Positions 35,795 through 45,041 of a stretch of 64,000 nucleotides of DNA are shown piece by piece. The notes under the pieces were generated by a model, which was not told where the DNA came from, did no database searches, and saw only the letters and a program-made list of their open reading frames with translations. Location: assembly GCA_963825255.1 (NCBI GenBank), contig CAWGSF010000009.1, positions 992,001-1,056,000 of the forward strand. Reading direction: 5' to 3'. Position numbers and translations under genes: made by a program. This DNA comes from JAIBJN01 sp963825255 (GTDB lineage Bacteria; Actinomycetota; Thermoleophilia; Gaiellales; Gaiellaceae). Numbering within the stretch: position 1 is the first letter of the stretch; each line of letters opens with the position of its first letter.

Positions 35795-36555
35795 GTCAGT
35801 CGCTGGGTCCCCTCGCCGACGAGCAGGACGCGTTCGGGCGTTATCTCCTCGACTACCTCGCCGGCGAAGCCGGTGACCTGCTCTTCGAACGCGACGACGG
35901 CCACGTCGGGCCGGCGACCTCCGGGGAGTGGTTCTTCGCGGAGCCGGAGGACTGGGTGGAGGCGGAGCGCGCGGTGCTGCGGTTCGTCGAGGGCCGCGTG
36001 CTCGACGTCGGGGCGGGCGCGGGCCGGCACAGCCTCGACGCCCAGGCGCGCGGGCTGGAGGTCGTCGCGATCGACGTCTCGCCCGGCGCCGTCGAGGTGT
36101 GCAGGCGCCGCGGCGTGCGCGACGTCCGCCTGCTGCCGCTCGCAGCCGTCGACGAGGATCTCGGCCGCTTCGACACGGTCCTGATGATGTGCGGGAACTT
36201 CGGCCTCGTCGGCAGCGCCGACGAGGCGGCGCGGATCCTCCGCCGGCTGCACGCGATCACCGCGCCGACCGGCCGCATCGTCCTCGACTCGGTCGACCCC
36301 TACGTCGATGCGGACGAGACCGACCTCGCCTACCAGGCGCGAAACCGGGCACGGGGGCTCCTGCCGGGGCAGGTGCGGATCCGGATCCGCTACGGGGAGC
36401 GGGTGAACCCCTGGTTCGACCTCCTGAACCTGTCCCCCTCCGAGCTCGAGAGCCTCGCGCAGGCGTCCGGGTGGCGGCTGGCGGAGGTCTTGGAGGGCGA
36501 GCCGCCCGACTACTACGCCGTGCTGGACAAGGGGCCTCAGGCGAGGACGGAGTAG
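35791..36555 (+). CDS. Class I SAM-dependent methyltransferase
   Basis: 254 residues. SAM motif RVLDVGAGAGRHSLDAQARG and post-I acidic loop VVAIDVSPGAVEVCRRRG, then DTVLMMCGNFGLVGSADEA and GRIVLDSVDPYVDADE. The N-terminal FGRYLLDYLAGEAGDLLFER is seen in a group of uncharacterised methyltransferases. The substrate is unknown. GTG start overlaps the YihY stop. The last 19 bp overlap the convergent SDR gene. Confidence 0.85.
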   Translation: MSQSLGPLADEQDAFGRYLLDYLAGEAGDLLFERDDGHVGPATSGEWFFAEPEDWVEAERAVLRFVEGRVLDVGAGAGRHSLDAQARGLEVVAIDVSPGAVEVCRRRGVRDVRLLPLAAVDEDLGRFDTVLMMCGNFGLVGSADEAARILRRLHAITAPTGRIVLDSVDPYVDADETDLAYQARNRARGLLPGQVRIRIRYGERVNPWFDLLNLSPSELESLAQASGWRLAEVLEGEPPDYYAVLDKGPQARTE

Positions 36556-37280
36556 CCGCCGTCGACGACGACGGTCTGGCCGCGGATCATGCCCGCGCCC
36601 GGGGAGGCGAGGAAGCAGACGACCTCGGCCACGTCGTACGGCTCGACGAGCCTGCCCGCGGGCGTCCGCTGCGCGTACCAGGCGAGCATCGCCTCGCGGT
36701 CGGGGAAGTAGTCGAGGGCGCCGGTCTCCACGAGCCCGGCCGAGACGGCGTTGACGCGGATGTCTCGTGCGGAGAGCTCCACGGCGAGGTAGCGGACGAG
36801 CGCCTCGAGCGCCGCCTTCGAGGTGCCGACGAGGACGTAGTTGCTGAGGACGCGATGGGAGCCGAGGCTCGAGATGGCCACGATCGAGCTCCCGGCCGGC
36901 ATCTGTGGCGCGGCGTGGCGGGCGAGGGTGAGGAACGCCCTCGCATTCGCGTTCATCGTCCAGTCCCAGTGCTTCTCGTCCAGCTCGAGCGCCGGCCGGA
37001 TGACGCCCGTGGCCGCGTTCGAGACGAGGACGTCGAGCGGCCCGACCTCCTCGACGAACCCCGCCGCCTTCGCGGGGTCGCCGACGTTCCCGCGCAGGAG
37101 CTGCGCCTCGGCGCCGCGCTCGCGGATCTCCGCGGCCGTCTCCTCCGCGGCCGTGTCGTTTCGCAGGTAGCTGATCGCGACCTTGGCCGCGCCGAGCTCG
37201 GCGAAGCGGAGCGCGATGCCCCGCCCGATGCCGCGCGAGCCTCCGGTGACGAGGACGGACTTGCCCGCGAAGACGGCCAT
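36537..37280 (-). CDS. SDR oxidoreductase, FabL-like enoyl-ACP reductase
   Basis: 247 residues. The nucleotide-binding motif is LVTGGSRGIGRGIALRFAEL. The catalytic region reads SSLGSHRVLSNYVLVGTSKA, giving the Tyr-x6-Lys spacing of enoyl-ACP reductases rather than the Tyr-x3-Lys of most SDRs. FabL-specific RTPAGRLVEPYDVAEVVCFL follows. It therefore probably reduces enoyl-ACP with NADPH, a FabI substitute. ATG 37280 overlaps by one base the stop of the small upstream gene. Confidence 0.85.
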   Translation of the reverse strand: MAVFAGKSVLVTGGSRGIGRGIALRFAELGAAKVAISYLRNDTAAEETAAEIRERGAEAQLLRGNVGDPAKAAGFVEEVGPLDVLVSNAATGVIRPALELDEKHWDWTMNANARAFLTLARHAAPQMPAGSSIVAISSLGSHRVLSNYVLVGTSKAALEALVRYLAVELSARDIRVNAVSAGLVETGALDYFPDREAMLAWYAQRTPAGRLVEPYDVAEVVCFLASPGAGMIRGQTVVVDGGYSVLA

Positions 37281-37619
37281 CAGGCCTCGTCGGGCGCCCG
37301 CGCCTCGGAGAGGGGCGCATGGCTCGGGAGCTCGTCCCACCCCGGCCGGCTCGCCGGCTCGATCGGCCCCTCCGCCGCCTTCGAGGTCGCGTAGGCGAGA
37401 CGCTCGAGCTGCGCGACCTGCTCGTCGGCGTGACGTCGCACGGGGTGGTCCTCCGGAAGGTCGCGCACGAGCGCCCGCACGCGCGCGCGGATCTGCATGG
37501 CGAAGTGCGGTGTCGCGGGACCCACGAGCTCGTCGACGTCGTCGATCGACGGCTCGACGCGGGCGTCGGGAGCCGCCTCCGACGACGCCTGCAGGCTGGT
37601 GCTCGCCCGGCTCGGTCAT
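37280..37619 (-). CDS. Conserved hypothetical protein (one frameshift)
   Basis: About 112 residues. It starts MTEPGEHQP at ATG 37619. One extra base near 37590 shifts the frame, which continues EAAPDARVEPSIDDVDELVG, PHFAMQIRARVRALVRDLP, HPVRRHADEQVAQLERLAYA. The latter part is a basic helical domain of unknown function. TAGAGT ends 8 nt before the ATG. It forms a unit with the FabL-like gene (TGATG overlap). Confidence 0.65.
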
Positions 37620-37627
37620 CGGGCGCG

Positions 37628-37645
37628 ACTCTACCCGGTTAGCGT
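37628..37645. promoter_or_regulatory. Back-to-back -10 boxes of a divergent pair
   Basis: Minus TAGAGT (37633-37628) lies 8 nt before ATG 37619. Plus TAGCGT (37640-37645) lies 8 nt before GTG 37654. Start codons are 34 bp apart, so the -35 regions must lie in the opposite coding sequences. Confidence 0.45.
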
Positions 37646-37653
37646 TCCGCTCC

Positions 37654-38549
37654 GTGCGCCACCGCGTCCCGGCCGACGTCCTCCTCCTCGTCACCGTCGT
37701 CTTCTGGAGCTTCAACTTCACCGTCGTGAAGTACGCGCTGACGCACGGCTGGGAGCCCCTCGCCTACTCGTCGGTGCGCTTCGCGATCGGCGCGCTCATC
37801 TTCTCCGCGTTCACGTTCGGGCGCGAGGGGACGCTTCGCGTCCAGCGCGTCGACGTCCGGCTGATGGTCGTGGCGGCCGCGCTCGGGATCTGGCTCAACC
37901 AGCTCTCGTTCGTCTACGCCGTCCGCCTGACGACGGCGGCCACGGTGGCGCTCATGTTCGGGACGCTCCCGATCTTCGTCGCCCTCGTCGCGCAGGCGCT
38001 CCGGATCGAGCACCTGCACGCCCGTCACTGGCTGGCGACGGGCGTCTCGTTCTCGGGCGTCGCGCTCGTCGCCGCGGGTGCTTCGGGCGGCCTCTCCAGC
38101 GACATCGGCGGCATCCTCCTCGGGCTCGGCGCCTCGGTGACCTGGGCGGCGTACTCGGTGGCGATCGGGCCGCTCATGCAGCGGTACTCGCCGTACCGGA
38201 TCAGCGCCTTCATGCTCCTCGTGGGCTCCGTGCCGCTGCTCCTCTCCGCCGCGCGCCAGCTCGCCGAGCAGGACTGGGCCGAGCTCTCCGCGCTCGCGTG
38301 GGCCTGCTTCGTCTACAGCCTCTTCTTCTCGCTCGTCTTCACGAACATCATGTGGTTCACGGCCATCGACCGGGTCGGCGCTCCCCGCGCCTCCCTCTAC
38401 GCGAACCTCCAGCCTTTCTGGGCGCCTTCTTCGCCCTCGTCGTCCTCTCGGAGACGATGACCGCGCTCCAGGTCGTCGGCGGCATCGTGATCGCCGCGGG
38501 GATCGTCCTCGCGCGCCAGGCGCGGCCGCCGGCGCCGTCGCCGGACTAG
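37654..38549 (+). CDS. EamA-type (DMT superfamily) transporter (one frameshift)
   Basis: About 298 residues, ten membrane helices in two EamA repeats: VFWSFNFTVVKYALTHGWEP at the start, TAATVALMFGTLPIFVALVA, GLGASVTWAAYSVAIGPLMQ. A base is missing near 38412 in ASLYANLQPF; the frame resumes as LGAFFALVVLSETMTALQVV, the conserved end of the second repeat. Such carriers export metabolites or amino acids. GTG 37654 fits the TAGCGT box. Confidence 0.82.
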
Positions 38550-38587
38550 CCAGGAGGGCCGTCCGCGGCAATCTCTCGTACGCGCGC

Positions 38588-38667
38588 TAGACTCTCCGGC
38601 GCACGAGCGAGGTCCGGTTTGGCGCCGAGGCGCCTTCCCAACCCGTTCGAGTACGTGGGAAGGGAGG
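38588..38667 (+). promoter_or_regulatory. Cold-shock gene promoter and structured 5' leader
   Basis: TAGACT (38588-38593) is a good -10, giving a leader of roughly 75 nt before ATG 38675. This is one of the few long leaders in the window. CCTTCCC (38633-38639) can pair with GGGAAGG (38657-38663), covering the start of the Shine-Dalgarno GGGAGG (38662-38667). A temperature-dependent switch is inferred. Confidence 0.5.
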
Positions 38668-38674
38668 TGTTGAC

Positions 38675-38884
38675 ATGGCAACCGGAACCGTGAAGTGGTT
38701 CAACGATGCGAAGGGGTACGGCTTCATCGCGCCCGACGAGGGCACGAAGGACCTCTTCGTTCACTTCTCCAACATCGCCGGCGAGGGCTTCAAGTCGCTC
38801 ACTGAGGGGTCGCGGGTCGAGTACGAGGCGCGCGAGGGGACGAAGGGCCCCGAGGCGACGAACGTCATTCCGATCGAGGGCTGA
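38675..38884 (+). CDS. Cold-shock protein (CspA family)
   Basis: 69 residues, complete single cold-shock domain. MATGTVKWFNDAKGYGFIAP contains RNP1, and DLFVHFSNI is RNP2. It binds single-stranded RNA and DNA and melts RNA structure. ATG 38675 has GGGAGG 7 nt upstream. The long structured leader suggests post-transcriptional control as for other csp genes. Confidence 0.96.
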   Translation: MATGTVKWFNDAKGYGFIAPDEGTKDLFVHFSNIAGEGFKSLTEGSRVEYEAREGTKGPEATNVIPIEG

Positions 38885-38887
38885 GGC

Positions 38888-39058
38888 CCTGCGGCTCTGC
38901 ACGTTCGAGGTCGACGGCCGCGAGGCCGCCGTGCGGGTCGAGGGGGAGCAGGTCGTCGAGCTCGACGCCCCCTCGCTCGCAGACTGGCCGGCGGCCGAGC
39001 GCGCGAACCCGCGGGATATCCTGCCTCCATGCCCGTGGACCAGCGGCCGGCAGGGGTG
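38888..39058 (+). pseudogene. Remnant of a fumarylacetoacetate-hydrolase-type N-terminus
   Basis: This frame reads LRLCTFEVDGREAAVRVEG and VVELDAPSLADW before a stop at 39056. That is the typical opening of FAH-family proteins, which usually run to about 300 residues. The FAH catalytic domain is missing. No ATG, GTG or TTG starts the frame. Probably a deletion remnant between cspA and the HAD gene. Confidence 0.5.
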
Positions 39059-39069
39059 ACGTCGCACTC

Positions 39070-39709
39070 TTGAGCGGGCGCACTCTCGTCGTCGACTTCG
39101 ACGGCACCATCACGGAGCAGGACCTGCTCGACGAGATCGCGCTGACCTTCGGGGACGAGGAGGTCTACCGCGAGGTCGACGTCGGGCTCGACGAGAACCG
39201 GCTGACGCTCAACGAGGTGATCCGACGCGAGTTCGAGCCCGTGCGGGCGCCGCTCGACGAGGTGCAGGGCTGGGTGCTCGACAACGTCCGCGTCCGCCCG
39301 GGGTTTCGCGAGCTCGTCGAGCTCGCGCGTGAGCGAGGCTGGCGCTTCGTCATCGTGTCCTCCGGGTTTCGCGAGCTGATCGAGCCCGTCCTCGAGCGCG
39401 AGGGCCTCACCGGCGTCGAGCTTCTCTCCAACTCGATCGACCCGGATCCGTCGGGCTGGAAGGTGCGCTTCCGCACCCAGGAGACCTGCGAGGTCTGCGG
39501 CGAGCCGTGCAAGCGGGCCACAGCCGCCGCGCTCGCGGACGGCACCGACCTCGTCTACGTGGGCGACGGCTACTCGGACCGCTGCGCGGCCGAGTTCGCC
39601 GATCTGCGTGTTCGCCCGCCGCGGCCTCGCGCGGTACCTCGACGAGCGGGGGCTCGCCTACGAGCCGTTCGACGACTTCCACCAGATCGCTGAACGTCTC
39701 GCTTCCTAG
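39070..39709 (+). CDS. HAD-superfamily phosphatase, MtnX/PSP-like (one frameshift)
   Basis: About 212 residues. HAD motif I is LVVDFDGTITEQDLLDEIAL, motif II VIVSSGFRELIEP, and motif III/IV VYVGDGYSDRCAAEFADL. An extra base near 39608 shifts the end, which resumes FARRGLARYLDERGLAYEPF and ends AERLAS. The Cys pair CEVCGEPCKR may bind metal. It resembles phosphoserine phosphatase or MtnX-type enzymes; the substrate is not certain. TTG start at 39070. Confidence 0.82.
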
Positions 39710-40496
39710 GCCGTTCGACTTCGAGCTCTCGACCGAGCGGTACCGGGCGTTCGGCCCCGACCTGGCGAACCTCTGGCAGGACGGCCGGCTGCACCGTGTC
39801 GTCGCCGGGACGGAGGCGCGGATCGGGCCGGGGCCCGCGGGCGTCGTCGTCGAGCCGGAAGACCCGGCGCTCGCCGAGCCCGTGCGCCGGTACCTGGGCG
39901 CCTCGTTCGATCTCGACGCGTTCGCCTCGTTCGCCGCCGGCGAGCCGGTCCTCGCCGAGCTCGTGCCGCGACTGCGCGGCTTCAGGCCGTCTCTCGTCCC
40001 CGACGCCTTCGAGACGCTCGTGACCTCCATCACCGCCCAGCAGATCTCGCTCCGCGCCGCCTTCAGCATCCGCAACCGGCTCATCGAGGCGTTCGGGTCG
40101 AGGGCCGGAGCCGCGTTCGCGTTCCCGACCCGCGAGCGGCTCGCCGGTGCGGCCGCCGAGGACCTGACGGCCCTCGGCTTCTCGCGGCGGAAGGCCGAGT
40201 ACACGATCGGGCTCGCGCGCGCGGACGTCGACTTCGACGGACTCGGCGCTCTCCTCGACGACGAGGTGAAGGCGCGCCTCGTCGCGCTCCCGGGGATCGG
40301 CGAGTGGACCGCGGACTGGTTCCTCGCCCGCCATCTCGGACGGCCCGACGCCTGGCCGGCCGGCGACCTGGGCCTGCGCAAGGCCGTGCTCCATTTCTAC
40401 GGCGACGTCGACACGCGCGCGGTCGGTGCGCGTTTTTCGCGCTTCGCCAACCTGGCGGCGCACTACCTGCTCCTCGGCCTGCGCTCCCCGGGCTGA
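39690..40496 (+). CDS. DNA-3-methyladenine glycosylase, AlkA-type (HhH-GPD)
   Basis: About 268 residues. The helix-hairpin-helix is LVALPGIGEWTADWFLARHL, and the catalytic Asp follows in AWPAGDLGLRKAVLHF. Upstream, TLVTSITAQQISLRAAFSIR is the family's helical core. It removes alkylated bases in base-excision repair. No standard start codon exists near the natural N-terminus (SLPRPFDFEL); CTG 39690 is the best candidate and overlaps the end of the HAD gene. Confidence 0.88.
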   Translation: MNVSLPRPFDFELSTERYRAFGPDLANLWQDGRLHRVVAGTEARIGPGPAGVVVEPEDPALAEPVRRYLGASFDLDAFASFAAGEPVLAELVPRLRGFRPSLVPDAFETLVTSITAQQISLRAAFSIRNRLIEAFGSRAGAAFAFPTRERLAGAAAEDLTALGFSRRKAEYTIGLARADVDFDGLGALLDDEVKARLVALPGIGEWTADWFLARHLGRPDAWPAGDLGLRKAVLHFYGDVDTRAVGARFSRFANLAAHYLLLGLRSPG

Positions 40497-40521
40497 GCGA
40501 GCATCTAGGGTTTCCGGCGAG

Positions 40522-41295
40522 ATGGCCTACGAGGTGAAGATCGAGGGGCTTCCGACCGACGAGACGCTGCGCCGGATCGTCGAGGAGGCGCGCGCCGCCG
40601 GCGAGGAACGCGTCGAGATCGAGACGACCCGCGACGTCGGCGAGGCGTGGATCCGCGCCGGCTTCACCGAGCTGGCACGGGTCCTCGAAGCCTCAGTGGA
40701 CACGCTCGAGGCCCACGTCGCCGGGGAGAAGGAGCCCTCGGTCGGATCGATCCACGTGCAGACGGACGACGTCGACGGGGTCGTGCGTGCGGTCCGCCAG
40801 TTCGTGCCCCGGCTGCCCGGCGGCTCGGAGGGAAGCGTCGTCCTCACGCCGCGCGAGGGGTGGACATCCGTCTTCGACGAGCTCTGCGATCGCGAGCCCG
40901 AGATGCTCCGCCGGCTCGCGAAGGAGCTCTCCGACCGCATGGGCGCGTTCGTCGTCGCCATGGGGACCGAGGAGGGCCGCGTCGCCCGCTATATCGCCTT
41001 CGAGCGCGGGCGCGTCGTCGACGAGTACCTCTCCGTGCCCGAGTACTACGGGCCGCTGCCGCCGGGCGAGGTGATCGCGCTCGGCTCGAACCCCCGGCTC
41101 ATGGCACGCCTCACGGGAGGGGATGCGGATGCCATCCGCGCGACGGCGCGGACGGCGCCTGCTCCGGAGCAGCTGCCCCCGGCGCACGAGCTCCTGGCCG
41201 AGCTCGGCCGGCTCTTCAGCCTGCCGCAGGCAGCCCACGGCTACGGCGCGGCGGCGGAAGAGGCCGACGCGATCGTGGTCACGCGGGACTCGTGA
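40522..41295 (+). CDS. Hypothetical protein
   Basis: 257 residues, soluble, acidic. The first half has HVAGEKEPSVGSIHVQTDDV and VDGVVRAVRQFVPRLPGG. The second half has RMGAFVVAMGTEEGRVARYI and VDEYLSVPEYYGPLPPGEVI. No family known to me. ATG 40522 has TAGGGT 10 nt upstream, so it starts a new transcription unit. The stop overlaps the GTG of the next gene, forming a three-gene unit with a hydrolase and a rhodanese. Confidence 0.75.
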   Translation: MAYEVKIEGLPTDETLRRIVEEARAAGEERVEIETTRDVGEAWIRAGFTELARVLEASVDTLEAHVAGEKEPSVGSIHVQTDDVDGVVRAVRQFVPRLPGGSEGSVVLTPREGWTSVFDELCDREPEMLRRLAKELSDRMGAFVVAMGTEEGRVARYIAFERGRVVDEYLSVPEYYGPLPPGEVIALGSNPRLMARLTGGDADAIRATARTAPAPEQLPPAHELLAELGRLFSLPQAAHGYGAAAEEADAIVVTRDS

Positions 41296-42006
41296 GCGAT
41301 GCGACCGTCCTCCTGTTGCACGCGCTCCCGCTCGACGCGCGGATGTGGGACGCGCAGCGCGGCGTGCTCGAGGACGCGGGCTACGCGGTCGTCGCCCCGG
41401 ATCTCCCCGGTCCGGAGCCGGAGCTCGGCTTCCCGGCCTGGGCCGAACGGGCGCTCGGTCTCGTCGACGGGCCCGTTCGTGCCGGTCGGCTGCTCGATGG
41501 GCGGGTACCTCGCCTTCGAGCTCTGGCGGCGGGCGCCGGAGCGGATCCGCGCGCTCGTTCTCGTGGACAGCCGCGCCACGCCCGACACGCCCGGGCAGCG
41601 CCAGGCGCGGGACGATGCCATCGGCGTCCTCGGCGAGTCCGGCCGCGAGCCGTTCTGGGACGACCTCGCGCCGAGGCTCTTCGCACCCGACGCGGACCCG
41701 GCCGTCGTCGCGTGGGCCCACGAGGTCGTCCTCGAGCAGCCCGTCACCGGCCTCGTCGCCGCGCAGGAGACCATCTCGCTTCGCTCGGACTCCCGCCCGA
41801 CGCTGGCGACGATCGACGTGCCGGTGCTCGTGATCGTGGGCGAGCTGGACGTGATCACGCCGCCGGCGGATGCCGAGTCGATGGTGGCCGGGCTCGCCGA
41901 CGCGCGGCTCGTCGTCCTTCCCGGCGCCGGGCACCTGACGCCGCTCGAGCGTCCGAGGGAGGTCGGCGATGCCGTCCTCGACTTCCTCCGCGAGGTGGTG
42001 CCGTGA
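41292..42006 (+). CDS. Alpha/beta hydrolase (one frameshift)
   Basis: About 237 residues. It opens DATVLLLHALPLDARMWDAQ and ELGFPAWAERALGLVDG. An extra base in GGGCCC near 41473 shifts the frame, and the rest contains the nucleophile elbow VGCSMGGYLAFELW. The catalytic Asp region is VPVLVIVGELDVITPP and the His is in PGAGHLTPLERP. Substrate unknown. GTG overlaps the upstream stop, and its own stop overlaps the rhodanese GTG. Confidence 0.82.
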
Positions 42007-42362
42007 TCACGGGCGACGAGCTCGCGGAGCTGCTCGCAGAGGACGACGTCGTCCTCCTCGACGTGCGCTCGCGGGAGGAGTACGAGGGGACGGGCGGCTA
42101 CCCGTGCGACCCGTACCAGGGCCACATCCCCGGCGCGGTGCATCTCGACCTCGACGAGATCTACGCGGTCGGGGGCGACCCGGAGGCGATCAGGGGGCTG
42201 CTCGAGGAGCGCGGGATCGCGACGGAGCGGCGCGTCGTCACCTACTGCCACTCGGGCCAGCGGTCCGAGCTCGCGGCCGTCCTCCTCGGGGCGGCCGGCG
42301 TGGAGGCCGTGAACTACCCGGGCTCGTGGCACGAATGGTCGCGCCGCGCCCCGGCGCCCTAG
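42003..42362 (+). CDS. Rhodanese-like sulfurtransferase
   Basis: 119 residues, one rhodanese domain. VVLLDVRSREEYEGTGGYPC, QGHIPGAVHLDLDEIYAVGG and the active-site loop VTYCHSGQRSELAAVLL contain the catalytic Cys that carries persulfide. It ends with the usual NYPGSWHEWS. It is a cytosolic sulfur-transfer protein; the acceptor is unknown. GTG start overlaps the hydrolase stop. Confidence 0.92.
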   Translation: MITGDELAELLAEDDVVLLDVRSREEYEGTGGYPCDPYQGHIPGAVHLDLDEIYAVGGDPEAIRGLLEERGIATERRVVTYCHSGQRSELAAVLLGAAGVEAVNYPGSWHEWSRRAPAP

Positions 42363-42380
42363 ACTGGCGGACGCCCGCTT

Positions 42381-43129
42381 TCAGCCGACGCGGTGGTGGA
42401 CCCACACGTTCGGCTCCCAGTACTCGCCGCGGTCCCGCTCGCGGTCGACGTCGAGCGGGGCGAGGCCGTGCGGGAAGACGTACGACGCCGCTCTCCGGGA
42501 ACGCCAACCCGGTCCACTCCTCCCAGTCGGCCACGGTGCCCGTGATCCGGAGTGACCGCGGTTCGGGGCGGACGATCTCCGCGCCGAGGCGAACGTGCAG
42601 GCGGATCCAGGGGTCGAACGGGAGCCCGTCCTCGCGGGCGCCAGGACGCGTAGCGCTCGATCGGCGTGAGCGGGTAGCGCTCCTTCCGGGTGGGACGAAG
42701 CGGCGCGATCAGGTCCGGCAGCCCGTGGTCTGCTGCCAGGGCGCGCATGGCGCCGATCATCGTCCGCGAGAGGCCGCCGCCCTGGTGAGGCGGGGCGATC
42801 TCGATCGCGAGTGCGGAGAGCGTCGTTGCGGTGCCACCCTCGTCGCGGAGCCGAAACGCGTCGACGACGAGCCCGTCGATGCCGTCCGGAATGCCCTCGG
42901 GGGTGCCGTCCCACGCACACGGGATCGAGTGGCCTTCGGCGAGCACTGCGTCCGCTTCCTCGTCGTAGATGGCGAACTGGTACTCGGCGAACGCCTCGTC
43001 GAGCCGCCACCAGTAGTCGTGGAGGACGTCGCCGTGCGTGTTGTACTCGGGCCAGACGTCGGTGACCTCGTGTTCGGTTCGCTCCCAGAGGTCGGGGCGC
43101 TCGGCGCAGGTGTAGGCGCGGATGGTCAT
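42381..43129 (-). CDS. GNAT-like acetyltransferase (two frameshifts)
   Basis: About 248 residues. It begins MTIRAYTCAERPDLWERTEH. The GNAT-like core has TTLSALAIEIAPPHQGGGLS and TMIGAMRALAADHGLPDLIA. After ERYASW an extra base near 42645 shifts the frame (then LPFDPWIRLHVRLGAEIVRP). A second near 42490 shifts it again to end HGLAPLDVDRERDRGEYWEP. The two indels are both in G/C runs. ATG overlaps the upstream stop (ATGA), so it is the last gene of the pabB-pabC-like operon. Confidence 0.72.
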
Positions 43130-43979
43130 GCGCCGGCGACCCGGCGAAGAGCCGCCTGGAGACCGATCGCGGCGGGCCCGGGCTCGGCGGCGCCGAGCGG
43201 TCGGCCGTCCAGCTCGACGACGGCCATCACCTCGCGGACGCTCGACGACGTGAACGCCTCGTCGGCGCTCGCCAGGTGCTCGACCGGGTACGCGCCCTCT
43301 CGCACGTCGTACCCGAGCCCGCTCGCCTCCTCCAGGAGGGTCGCGCGGGTCACGCCGGCCAGGATGCCGAGCTCGAGCGCCGGGGTGAAGAGCTCGTCCC
43401 CCCGGCGCCACCAGACGTTCGTCACCGGCCCCTCCAGGACGATCCCGCCGCTGGCGAGGAAGACGGCGTCGTCGGCGCCGCGCCGGCGCGCCTCGGCCTC
43501 GGCCGCCATGTTCACCGCGTAGCTCGTCGACTTGACCCCGCCGAGGAGCCAGGGCGCATCCGCACGCAGGCCGGGCTCGAGCCCGAGCGGGACCGTGATC
43601 ATGCGGAGGCCCCGCGTGCGCCGCTCCTCGAGGTCGGGCGGGAGCGAGCTCACGAGGGCGAAGCTCGTCGGGCGCCCCTCTCCCTCGCGACCGGGGGTGA
43701 TGTAGAGGCGCAGGACGGCGTCGGGCTCGCTCGAGGCTCCGAGCGCGGCGTGCGCGAGCGACCGGAACGCCTCGACGTCGAGCGGGGGCAGGTCGAGCCT
43801 CCCGGCCGAGGCGGCCAGCCGCTCGAGGTGGGCGTCGAGCCGGAAGGGCCGCCGCCGTAGACGCGGATCGTCTCGAACGCGGCGCGACCGCGCAGGATCG
43901 CCTCGTCGTCTGCGTGGAGGACCGGCGTGGCGGGGTCGACGAGCCCGCGCCCGCCGACGGCGAGGGCGAGGACGGTCAC
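43126..43979 (-). CDS. Class IV PLP aminotransferase, aminodeoxychorismate lyase-like (one frameshift)
   Basis: About 284 residues. The N-terminus HADDEAILRGRAAFETIRVY is typical of the PabC/IlvE fold. One base is missing near 43858, and the frame resumes FRLDAHLERLAASAGRLDLP. The PLP Lys lies in LGGVKSTSYAVNMAAEAEAR. Late motifs are VLEGPVTNVWWRRGDELFTP and EAFTSSSVREVMAVVELDGR. Next to pabB it probably releases pyruvate to give p-aminobenzoate for folate. GTG overlaps the pabB stop (GTGA). Confidence 0.85.
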
Positions 43980-45034
43980 GAGGTGACGGCCTCGGGGACC
44001 CCGCTCCCGACGGCGGCGAGGAGCGGCCGCGCCTTCACCCACGACTCCTCGATCTCCGCCTGCGGGTCCGAGTCCCAGACGATGCCGCCGCCGACCCAGA
44101 GGTGGATCTCGCCGTCCGCGACGGCGAACGTGCGGATCGTGAGCGCGAGGTCGAGGTCGCCGTTCGGGCGGATCCGGCCCAGCGCGCCCATCGAGGCGCC
44201 GCGGCCGACCGGCTCGAAGGCGGCGATGTGGTCGATCGCGGCGATCTTCGGGGCGCCGGTGACGGAGCCGCCCGGGAACACCGCCCGCAGGAGCTCCGCG
44301 AGCCCGATGTCGGGCCGGAGCCTGCCCTCGACGGTCGTGACCATGTGCGTGACGCCGGCCAGCTCGCGCTCGGCCATCAGGTCGGGCCAGCGGACCGACC
44401 CGGGCTCGCAGACGCGCGAGAGGTCGTTGCGCTCGAGGTCGACGATCATGACGTGCTCGGCAGCGTCCTTCTCCGACTCGCGCAGCTCGCCGCGGACGTC
44501 CGCCGGGCGGGTGCCCTTGATTGGTTTCGTCCAGACCCGGTCGCCACGGCGGGCGAGGAAGAGCTCCGGCGAGCCCGAGACGATCGTCCACCCGTCGCCG
44601 GCGAGCGGCTCGGGATGGAGCGGGCGCAGGCGCGCGAGACGCGGCGCCAGGCCGGCGGGGTCGCCTGCGAAGGGCGCGCAGAGGTGCTGGACGAGGTTCA
44701 CCTGGTAGACGTCGCCGCGGGCGATCGCCGCCTGCACGGCCTCGATCGCCTCCGCGTAGGCGCCGTCCTCCCACGACCGCCGCCACTCGCCGATCTCGAG
44801 CCCTCCGGCAGGAGGCGTGGGCTCGTCCTCGCGGCGAACGCGCGCCGCGGCGAGAGGGAGCCTGCACGGCTCGGGCGGGTCCGGCCAGGGGGCGCGGCGG
44901 AGCGAGCTCGAGATCCGGTAGCCGAGGAAGACGTCGGCGACGAGGCCCTCGGCTCCGCCTCCGAAGAAGCCCGCCCCGCGCAGGTAGTCCTCGAGCTCCC
45001 CGAAGGGGTCGTCGGCGCTCCAGACCTCCAGCAC
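43976..45034 (-). CDS. Aminodeoxychorismate synthase component I (PabB-like)
   Basis: 352 residues of the chorismate-binding fold. ARGDVYQVNLVQHLCAPFAG, DRVWTKPIKGTRPADVRGEL (the PIKGT motif with Lys, favouring aminodeoxychorismate over anthranilate synthase), MIVDLERNDLSRVCEPGSVR, FPGGSVTGAPKIAAIDHI and LWVGGGIVWDSDPQAEIEES. With a glutaminase subunit encoded elsewhere it makes aminodeoxychorismate for folate. GTG 45034 lies 7 nt after TAGCGT. It forms an operon with the class IV aminotransferase and a GNAT-like gene. Confidence 0.9.
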   Translation of the reverse strand: MLEVWSADDPFGELEDYLRGAGFFGGGAEGLVADVFLGYRISSSLRRAPWPDPPEPCRLPLAAARVRREDEPTPPAGGLEIGEWRRSWEDGAYAEAIEAVQAAIARGDVYQVNLVQHLCAPFAGDPAGLAPRLARLRPLHPEPLAGDGWTIVSGSPELFLARRGDRVWTKPIKGTRPADVRGELRESEKDAAEHVMIVDLERNDLSRVCEPGSVRWPDLMAERELAGVTHMVTTVEGRLRPDIGLAELLRAVFPGGSVTGAPKIAAIDHIAAFEPVGRGASMGALGRIRPNGDLDLALTIRTFAVADGEIHLWVGGGIVWDSDPQAEIEESWVKARPLLAAVGSGVPEAVTS

Positions 45035-45041
45035 GCCGGGA

